Assembly: GCA_947589165.1 (NCBI GenBank)
Contig: CANQCH010000008.1
Location: 1-19,769 of the forward strand
DNA: 19,769 nt
Origin: an uncultured Bacilli bacterium
Lineage (GTDB): Bacteria; Bacillota_I; Bacilli_A; RF39; UBA660
Direction: 5' to 3'
Positions 7,804 to 16,300 of the stretch are shown here, piece by piece. The position numbers and the translations under genes are program-made. A model generated the notes under the pieces. It ran no database searches. It was given only the letters and a program-made list of their open reading frames with translations, and had not been told where the DNA came from. Each line of letters opens with the position of its first letter. Within the stretch, counting starts at the first letter, position 1.

Positions 7804-8964
7804 ATGAAGAAAATTTTTTTGACAATTATTACCTTATTCGCTTTTTTTATAACTTTTGATACGGTAAAAGCATCTTGTTCAAAATTACATGCCACTTGTA
7901 ACCATTATTATTTTGATGCTAGCGGTGATAAATTTAATCTAGAAATCGGGAAAGATGAAAATGGTGAACGATATGCCATAGTTGAAGCGGGGGGAAATGC
8001 TCAAGAGTTAGAATTACAAGCTAATGGTAATACTTACTCAATTATGACGTTGGGTAATAATGCATATAATAATATTATTTCTTTTAGTATAGATGCTAAA
8101 TATATAGATGAAATGGCCGATACAATGTCTTTTAATAAAACATGTCCCGATACGATGTGTATGGTTTCATTCTTTAGTGGTTCTGAAGGCAGTGGCACGA
8201 CAAATGCCGTTCCTGATTCTAGTATTCCCGATCCCGAAAATTCGAGTGGAACAATATCAAAATGCTATTTTGAAGATGCCACATCTTGTAAAAGATATTC
8301 GGGGTTATTAGATGCTAATAAAAATAGTTTTGCCGTAGAAATAGGTAATAGCAATAGTTATGGTAATTATTTTATCGTTTCGTATACTAATTTTGCGAGT
8401 TTATATGGTACTGACTTTGGTGAAGTCGGTAATTATGGTCATATAACTACGAAAATTGGAACAAGTGATAATAATTATACGGTATATCAGGTAGCAAAGG
8501 ACAGTTTTAAATTGGAAAGTACTAATGTTTTTGCTAATTATCCCAATAAATTAAAAGTTTCTTCAAATAATTTAGGCGAAGGAATGTATCAATATACAAT
8601 TATTATTGATAAGTCTAGTGGTAATTACAATCCCAATACAGGATTAACAGGCACTGATGATAATGTAGGTTATACGGGGATGGACTGTTATGGTTTATTA
8701 GGACCAACTAGTGATCCTAATGCTCCAGCATACTGGCTTCAAAAAGCTTTACAAGTAATTCGATATGCGGGAATTGCGGCTCTCTTTATATTTAGTACGA
8801 TAGACTTTGTGAAAGCCATAGTTAATCAAGATAATGATGCTTTAAGAAAAGCCATTAGTACCACAGTGAAAAGATTTATCTATGCGATATTAATATTCTT
8901 TGTACCGATACTAACGGAAAATATTTTACGCTTTTTCGGTGTATATGGTACTTGTGCATTATAA
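7804..8964 (+). CDS. Secreted protein with C-terminal TrbC/VirB2-like two-helix segment
   Basis: A 386-residue protein with a signal peptide (MKKIFLTIITLFAFF, likely cut after Ala23 in VKA|S). A Cys-, Asn- and Gly-rich extracytoplasmic region follows, with paired cysteines (CSKLHATC, CPDTMC, CYFEDATSC) that may form disulfides. It seems to contain two beta-rich halves (about 24-125 and 150-290) joined by a Ser/Gly/Pro linker. The last 90 residues begin DCYGLLG and carry two membrane helices (about 318-340 and 356-380). Between them is a charged loop with NQDNDALRKAISTTVKRF. This layout, including the loop ending in K-R before helix 2, resembles TrbC/VirB2 pilin-like proteins of type IV secretion and their Gram-positive relatives. 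No secretion ATPase or other pilus gene is nearby. Family assignment of the tail is by pattern only. Confidence 0.7.
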   Translation: MKKIFLTIITLFAFFITFDTVKASCSKLHATCNHYYFDASGDKFNLEIGKDENGERYAIVEAGGNAQELELQANGNTYSIMTLGNNAYNNIISFSIDAKYIDEMADTMSFNKTCPDTMCMVSFFSGSEGSGTTNAVPDSSIPDPENSSGTISKCYFEDATSCKRYSGLLDANKNSFAVEIGNSNSYGNYFIVSYTNFASLYGTDFGEVGNYGHITTKIGTSDNNYTVYQVAKDSFKLESTNVFANYPNKLKVSSNNLGEGMYQYTIIIDKSSGNYNPNTGLTGTDDNVGYTGMDCYGLLGPTSDPNAPAYWLQKALQVIRYAGIAALFIFSTIDFVKAIVNQDNDALRKAISTTVKRFIYAILIFFVPILTENILRFFGVYGTCAL

Positions 8965-8980
8965 TTAATCTTGTTATAAT
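8952..8980 (+). promoter_or_regulatory. Promoter of the tRNA-Trp gene
   Basis: TTGTGC (8952-8957), a 17-base spacer, and TATAAT (8975-8980) with TG at 8972-8973. It overlaps the last codons of the upstream gene. The predicted start near 8987 gives a leader of about 34 bases before the tRNA. Confidence 0.65.
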
Positions 8981-9020
8981 AAAGTAGCTTTGTTTGAAAT
9001 ATATTTAAATGAAGCTTTCT

Positions 9021-9094
9021 AGGGGATTAGTTAAATGGTATAATAGGAGTCTCCAAAACTTTAGTTGGGAGTTCGATTCTCTCATCCCCTGCCA
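9021..9094 (+). tRNA. tRNA-Trp (anticodon CCA)
   Basis: The full cloverleaf can be drawn. The acceptor stem pairs AGGGGAT (9021-9027) with ATCCCCT (9084-9090), followed by discriminator G and encoded CCA to 9094. The D-stem is GTTA/TAAT. The anticodon stem GGAGT/ACTTT encloses the loop CTCCAAA, giving anticodon CCA for UGG. The T-stem GGGAG/CTCTC encloses TTCGATT. Reading only UGG is consistent with the standard code seen in all genes here. The gene stands alone, with its own promoter. Confidence 0.96.
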
Positions 9095-9126
9095 TATGTA
9101 AATATCTCCAAAAATGGAGTACATAT
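9094..9126 (+). other. Imperfect hairpin just after tRNA-Trp
   Basis: ATATGTA (9094-9100) pairs with TACATAT (9120-9126), and CTCCA (9106-9110) with TGGAG (9115-9119). The left arm has a 5-base bulge. No T-run follows, so it is not a typical terminator. It may guide 3' processing of the tRNA precursor. Confidence 0.4.
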
Positions 9127-9129
9127 ATA

Positions 9130-9169
9130 AAAACATGAAAAATAATTAGTTTTGCATGTTTTAATTTTG
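9130..9169 (+). terminator. Terminator-like hairpin after tRNA-Trp
   Basis: AAAACATG (9130-9137) pairs with CATGTTTT (9155-9162), continued by AAAA/TTTT (9138-9141 with 9150-9153) past one bulged G, closing an 8-base loop. An AATTTT tail follows. Only two G-C pairs support the stem, so it is weak but well placed to end the tRNA transcript. Confidence 0.5.
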
Positions 9170-9170
9170 C

Positions 9171-9198
9171 TTAAAATAGCTGTGCAAAATGATAAAAT
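9171..9198 (+). promoter_or_regulatory. Promoter candidate for the putative lipoprotein gene
   Basis: TTAAAA (9171-9176), a 16-base spacer, and TAAAAT (9193-9198) with TG at 9190-9191. It lies 47 bases before the ATG at 9246. A TATATT at 9225-9230 was considered but would start transcription inside the ribosome binding site. Confidence 0.4.
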
Positions 9199-9245
9199 GT
9201 TAAAATTCAAAACGATTTTAGTGATATATTGATAGGAGTAGTGAA

Positions 9246-10118
9246 ATGAAAAAAGTATTTATAATAATTTTAATTTTAATATCTCTTATTATGTTTAATG
9301 GATGTAAAAGCAATAATAACTCGGATTATGGTAAAAAAGAAGCAAAAAAAGATACAAAAGATAATACAATACAGGAATTATTAGGCGAAAAATATGATTT
9401 TGCGTGTAAAGATATTAAAAATACAGATTTTTATTTAACATACAATTATATTTATATGAATAATTCCATTTATAATAAGGGCCCATTATATAGCAATAAT
9501 CAAAATTGTATGAAAATTAGCAACGTAAACTATGATAGATATGTAATTTTAAATTCATCCCCTGCCGATGCTATTTTTATTAAAAATGATAAAGCATATA
9601 TACTTGCTCAACATGAAAATCAAGATGCAAAACTCATTGAATATGAAGGAATGTCAGAATATAAAGACATAGCATTAGAAGATAAAGTTGTAAGTATATC
9701 GCTAGAATCGTCCTTATTTAATGAAAATAATGGGACTTATAATTATAAATTTTACGTTTTAAAAAGTGATGGGAATGTTTATTTGTATGAAACCAGAAAT
9801 CATAAAGTAATAAAGAATGAAATTATATATAGTTCAGAAGAATATGGTAAAATTGAATATTTTTACTATTCATCTAATGATTCAAAAAGTATTGAGAATA
9901 TAATTTTATTCTCTAATAAGGGCTTATTTACAAATGAAATAATTAAAACTGCTGATTGTACTAAATATGCCGATATAGAATGTGAAAAGGAATTTAAAAT
10001 TAATAAAGAATTTGATCGGGTCAAAGATCAAATAATTTTCTTTAGTAAAGATTATATTGTTGATAATGAATATAATTTGTATAGCAATAATTTTATCGAA
10101 ATAGAATATATACCCTAA
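9246..10118 (+). CDS. Putative lipoprotein of unknown function
   Basis: A 290-residue protein whose first 19 residues are a short basic and hydrophobic signal ending in MFNGC. Cys20 is the likely lipidated residue, though Asn at -2 and Phe at -3 make a poor lipobox. An Asn/Lys/Asp-rich linker (21-44) follows, as in surface lipoproteins. The rest is beta-rich, with repeated hydrophobic strands separated by turns (AIFIKNDKAYILAQ, YKFYVLKSDGNVYLYE, IILFSNKGLF, IIFFSKDYIV). That spacing suggests a small beta-propeller; this is inference. I do not recognise the family. Codon use is more AT-rich than the neighbours, with many ATA codons, which may mean a recent arrival. AGGAG (9234-9238) supports the start. 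It stands alone between the tRNA and the M26 gene. Confidence 0.75.
   Translation: MKKVFIIILILISLIMFNGCKSNNNSDYGKKEAKKDTKDNTIQELLGEKYDFACKDIKNTDFYLTYNYIYMNNSIYNKGPLYSNNQNCMKISNVNYDRYVILNSSPADAIFIKNDKAYILAQHENQDAKLIEYEGMSEYKDIALEDKVVSISLESSLFNENNGTYNYKFYVLKSDGNVYLYETRNHKVIKNEIIYSSEEYGKIEYFYYSSNDSKSIENIILFSNKGLFTNEIIKTADCTKYADIECEKEFKINKEFDRVKDQIIFFSKDYIVDNEYNLYSNNFIEIEYIP
9555..9566 (+). repeat. 12-base copy of the tRNA-Trp 3' end inside the lipoprotein gene
   Basis: TCATCCCCTGCC here is identical, in the same orientation, to 9082-9093 at the 3' end of tRNA-Trp. It is unusually GC-rich for its surroundings. It lies in frame as codons for Ser-Ser-Pro-Ala. It may be chance or the trace of an integration event. 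Confidence 0.4.
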
Positions 10119-10195
10119 CTAAAAAACAATTTAATTAGTGTTAAAGGAAGAATAATAGTTATTTGCATTATTATAGATTTAAAAATGAGCATATA

Positions 10196-10222
10196 TTATT
10201 AAAAAAAGAGCTTTTTTAATAA
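10196..10222 (+). terminator. AT-only hairpin between the lipoprotein and M26 genes
   Basis: TTATTAAAAAA (10196-10206) pairs perfectly with TTTTTTAATAA (10212-10222) around AGAGC. The stem has no G-C pair, and the T-run is inside the right arm, so termination is plausible but weak. The rest of the 210-base gap is AT-rich; TTGTTG (10261-10266) with TATTAA (10284-10289) is a poor promoter candidate. Confidence 0.4.
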
Positions 10223-10328
10223 AAGTAATTAAATATATAAATGAAGAAAATGTGCGAATTTTGTTGATTTATTGGCAATAATATATTAAAATATGCTGGT
10301 GAATATTTTTTAAGGGAGTTATTGGATT

Positions 10329-13300
10329 ATGAATAAAAAGGTTAAATATTTGATTTATGTGTTTTTAGTGATGATTTTTATTTGGCCAATGAGTGTTTTG
10401 GCGAAAAAGGGGATTGTTCTAGAACTTGACAAAACCGATTTAACAATTGGTGATGAAGTTGTTGTTAGAGCCACGACGACGGAAAAGCTAGATTCTTATG
10501 CTTTAATTGCAACTTTAAAATATGACCAAAATGTATTTCAAAAAATTGATGATACTAATTTTACAATTGGTACTAATACCAGTATTTCTTATAATGCTCG
10601 GAATAATAAGTTCGGAATTATCAACAAAACAGGTGAAATTGCTGCTGATGGAGAACTATTTAGTGTTCGCCTAAAAGTTAAAGAAAAGGCTAATGTTGGG
10701 AATACAAGTATTGCTTTAACTAATATTTCGTCTTCAAATGGGAATAATTTAGAAGAATATGATATAGCGAGTGCTAAAGTTTTAATAACTCGAGATGCTG
10801 TAGCGGGTGAAGAAATTCCTACTGATAAAGATACTGTTATTACAGCTGATCCAGAAAATTCCGTAAAAACTTTTAGTAATGTGCCGATTATAATTGGAGC
10901 CAGTTTTATAGCTGTCGCTTTATTAGGATATATTCTTATATATAATGCTAAAGGACGCAAAAAGGGAAAATTATTTGGTGGTATGATTGCTCTTGAAGCA
11001 GTAACGATTGTTACGATTGGTGCTCTTTTAATCACTAATTATCATAAAAAAGATGTTAATAATGATGGTGTTAAAGATTATAATGATGCCGAAGAAATAA
11101 TTAAATATTTAATTGATATTGAAGGTACTAAAGAAGAATCCGAAACTAATAATAACAATGGTAATAATCAACAAAAACCAACCACTAATTCAAATAATAG
11201 TACGGATAAACCTGCTTCTAAACCTAATGATAAATATGATACTAATAATGATGGTAAAGTGGATATTGAAGATGCGGGTGATGTGACCGAAGATGTTACT
11301 AAGAATATTAAAGTTAAATTAAAAGAACAAAATGACCAAAAAGAATATTATTTAGAAAAAGGTTTAGTGGCTATTAATTTTAAAGCAGAAATTACGCCCA
11401 ATGAATTTACAATTACTAAAGTTAAAGTTGCTGATAAATTTTACGACGTAACTTTAAGTGATGGTGTATATGAACTTTTACTTAATACGCCAACGAAAGC
11501 TGGTAAATGGGAATTTACGATTAGTGAAGTCCTTTTAAGTAATGGTAAAACTTTTAAAACTAATTTAAAAATAACGCGAGAAGTATTAAAAACTCGGCCT
11601 TATGTTAATAATATCAATCTTGATGATGGCAAGGGTACTTTAAGTTTTAACTTAGTTGATGAAGAAGGAGCTTTCATTAAAGGAAGTGCCGCTATTTATG
11701 ATGGCGATGAAGAAATAAAACATCAAGAAATAACGGCTGCTGGGGCTATGAGCTTTAAAGATATTCCGATTAATGAAGATAAAACGTATGAACTTGTCGT
11801 AGTAGGAGACTACGATTTAGATAGTCGATTAGATCAACTTAATAATTATTATGAAAATGAAACAATTATTAGTCATAATTTTGTGACTGGTGGTCATTAT
11901 GATTTTTCTTTAACGGATGCAAGTATTACGGATGTTGTTGAACCTGATGAAATCCCTATTATTACTTTTAAAAGTTCAAATGTTCATCAAGCCTTAGTGG
12001 AAAGTGCGAAAATTACGAATGATGATAAGAAAACTAGTACTTATCAAATTAGTCAAATTAAAGAAAATACTTATGAAACCCAATTAATTGGGGCCGATTT
12101 AACGCCGGGCCAACACACAATTTCTTTAGATAGTGTTCGTCTAGATACGTTAAAAACCTTTGAAAATAATAAAGATTATCAAACTAATACTTTAACTTAT
12201 ACGGTGGTAAGAAAAGCTCCTAAAGTAGAAGAAATGAATCTTGTTGATCATCGGGAAGCCCAAGAAATTGAAGCAACCTTTAAATTAAATGATCCTCATC
12301 AAGCCGTTAGTCGTTTAGTTGTAGCTTTAGTTGATTCCACTAATAAAATTGCTTCTCAAAAGGAATATACGCAAGATGAATTAAGAGCCTTAACGAGTGA
12401 TATTTTTAAGGTATCTTTAGCTTACAATAATAGTACGGATGGAGTGTATAAAGTCGTTGTTTATGCAGATTATGCTTTAACCGATAAATACTATTATACG
12501 AATATTAATATTGGGGAAAAAGATATTTTAAGCCCTAAAGATATTACCATTCGAGATATGTATTTAATTAATAAGAATAATGTCAAAGTAGATAGCCCTT
12601 ATGTGACGAAAGGGGATTCGACTATGGCAATTGCCATGGAAATTGTTATTGGCGATGGCATTAAAAATTATCGGGCTTATGGTGGTATTTCTTATATTAC
12701 GATTAATGGCTTAAATTGCCCAATCAGTACCTTAAAAACGCCAGATAAAAATAATGGGGCTTATTTAATCAAAGTATTAGTCAATATGCCTAAAGAAGCA
12801 GGCGTCTATGAATTAAAGGCTAATCGGTTACAATTATCTAATAATGCCTACTATCATATTTATAGTGATTATTTTGCTTTTGCAGAAAAATCCTTAACAA
12901 TTGAAGTCTTAAAAGATAAACCGCAAGTTAACAATTTAAAAATTGTGGAAGAAGATTATGCTCATGGCGAAGTAACTTTTGCTTTTGATGTTACTTTAGA
13001 TGCTAAAGCTAGTAGTAAAGATAATAGCTTTATTTCGGGCTCCTTAATGTTAGGTAATGAAAATGGCGACCCAAGTACTATTTATGATGCCGGTGCGAAT
13101 CGGGTAACATTTACCAATGTGCAAACGGATGAAGCATTAGATTTAGTCTTTAAAGCGAACTTTGATTTAGATACGAATACGCTTACCCAAGATGAAAATG
13201 AATTTACCGAAGAAATTTTCCAAACCAAATATACTTTATTAAATCAAGAAGACTACCAAGATGTAACCGTTACAAATGGGACAATTAATAAAAATTACTT

Positions 13301-16300
13301 TGAAAAGAATGAAAAAATTAAACTTCATTTTGATCTTGATGGCAAATTTAAAGAACTAGGCATGGAAGCTCAAAAAGTAGTAATTAATAATGCAGAATAT
13401 GCCTTAACTAAAACTAGTGATGGCTATGAAGTAATTATGGATGGTTACCATAGTTATGGCCAAAAAGAATTAACAATCACGGATGTAATTTTTGACTATG
13501 GCCGGAAGGTTAACTTAAATGAAAGTTATACTTTTAGAGCGGAAATTTTAAAAGATGTTGTTAAGTTAAATAATTTAGAATATACCATAGATGATGATAA
13601 TATTAAAATTACATTTAGTGCCGTAGACCCTGATGCGTCTTTCGTTAAGGCTAACATTATTATTACTGATGAAGAAGGCAAAACCGTTTATAATAATTCT
13701 TATAAATCAGAAATTACGATTCCGAGAGCAACTAATACTTTAAGATATTTTGTTAAAGTAATTGGTGACTACGACAGGGATATTGAAAAAACGGTTGCTA
13801 GTGCTAATTATCACGCTAATATTACTTTATTAGATGAAATTATTTCATTAGATCAAAATAATATTGAATTAAAAGATATCATGGATATTAACTTATATAA
13901 ATTAAGTAATGATGGTATTTATGATGAAATTACTCGGATTGATGAAATTACTCCGCAAGAATTAAAACGGAATCTCGATGCTTATTTCGTCGAAGTAGTT
14001 ATGGAAAATCTTCCTAGTATTCGAGCCCGCATCAAAGAAGTTGTCGAAAAAGACAATCAGTTATATTTGGTTTTAGATTTTACTTATGTTACCCAAGAAG
14101 GCAAAGTTAAAACTAATGATATAAGAATAAACTTTGGGGAAATTAACGAAAAAGGTATTGCCAAGAATGAATTTCATCCCGAAACGGCATTAACGAAATT
14201 ACTAGCTGAATTAAATAATAATCAAGATGTAACTTTAAAACAAAACTATGATTTTGCGAAAATTGATGTGGAAGGTTTAGTTTATGTTGAAAGTTATAGT
14301 GGTTCTTTAGATGGTAATGGTTTTACGATTAAAAATTTAAATAAACCATTATTTAATAAGTTAACCGGCGAAGTTAAAAATTTAAATATTATCAATGCTA
14401 CTTTTGATGGTAATGGTCATGGAGCTTTAGCTAATTATACCGAAAATGCGGTAGTTACTAAAGTTTTAGCCGATAAAATTACGCGTACTTCTGGGGGAAA
14501 CGGCCAAACTGGTGGTCTTCTTGGTTCTACTGTAAGTACCAAAATTGATAGTTGTCGGGCAACGAATGTCATTATTAACGCTGGTGGTTATGAACAACAA
14601 AATGGTTTATTAATTGGTAGTACTAATGGTGGTATTGATACTTCCATTGTCACTAATTGTTATGCTGAAGGTCGCATTAATGGTGGTTTTAACTTTACGA
14701 GTGGTTTTATTGGCGAATGTAAGTCTACGACAGTTAAAAATAACTATGTTAAAGTTACGGCTGGTGGTCATGCCGCTGGTTTTGGGGCCGCTTGGTTAGA
14801 TAAAAATTCCGTTTATGAAAATAATATTAGTATTGCTTTTGGGACGGGAACGACCATGATTGGTAATTCCAAAACCCGCCTTAATAATTATTTCTATGTT
14901 AATAAAGAAGCCCAAGATTCCGATGGTGTTAAAGTTATTACGGAAGCAGAAATTAATGATAGCCTATTCCTAGAAAAAGCTAACTTTGATCCAAGTATTT
15001 GGTATATTAAAGATGTTTCCATTGATAATTTACCAGTTTTCCAAAGCGAAAAGAAATCCGTTTTAAATGATACTTCTAGCACGGAATACCAACGTGAAAA
15101 GGAAAACATTTATCAAAATTTAACGAAATTAATGCCATATTATGATAGTAATAAAATTATTTCGTTAGGAAATAAGATTACTGATTCTAATTTAGTTAAT
15201 AAAACAATTAAACATATTTTACCATTAGATCAAACCGGTAATTTAGTAACTTATTTAACTAATAATGATGTTCGCAAAATTACGAAATTACGCGTAGTAT
15301 TTACCGATAAATCTAAAATTGATTATCAAGTTAAGTATGATAAAACTTACGATATGGTGGCAACTTACCGCATTTTAGATTTAGGCCTTGATTATAATTA
15401 TCGTAATTACGTAATTGATGCTAATTCCCAAATTGTTAGTAATTTAACTAATTATTTACAAAATTTAGACTATACTACCAATTTAGATATCTTAACGACG
15501 AATAATGATAGTCGCATTTATAAAGATTTTTATAATGAAGTAACTCGTCAAGAATTAAAAGAATTCGTGTTAAAATATCTGGCCAATAGTAATTATTCCA
15601 ATACCACTAATGATAGAACAATTAATGATTATTTGGAAAGAGAAGTAAAGAAAAATCAAGCTTTAGAAAAGGCTCTTTACACATATAATTATTTCCGTCG
15701 ATTCTATGATGTGGAAATTGGCAACATGAAATTATACGATTTTATGATGTTTGACATGCAAGAGTTTAATCAAGAATTAACACCAAGTAAAGTAACAGAA
15801 TTATTCTTTAGTGACAAAAGTGGGGCTAACTTTAGTACGAATTTAACTAGTAGTAAATATGCATCCATCTTTGGTTCATATACTAAACTAAATGATCTAG
15901 CGGATTTCTTAGAATATATGGTTAAAGAATTTAGTGATGAAGACGATATGGCTCGTTGGGTTAAAAGTCAATTTAAAGGGATATTAGTTGAACTTCCGAT
16001 CTTAGATCATCCAGAAATTCAATATACTTTATGGGATCATTTTAAAAATCTAGATAAGAGTTATCCGAATGGTTATCTTGGCCATTGGTCTCATGAATTT
16101 ATTTTACCAATCTTAACTTTACCGGAAAATGCCGCTTATATTATTTCTTGTCCTGTGGAATTTATTATTGGTTCGCAAAGAACTTATATGAGTGATCCAA
16201 CTGATGCCCAACAAGTTGCTGATTTCCAAGTTAAACTTAATAGTTATACGACAAGATTACAAACGTATTTCACGACAGCTTATGGTATTTTAAATGATAA

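Noticed and set aside
10589..11035. Minus-strand open frame of 148 residues
   Set aside because: It lies wholly within the cohesin-like and membrane segments of the M26 gene, with no start signals and shadow-like composition.
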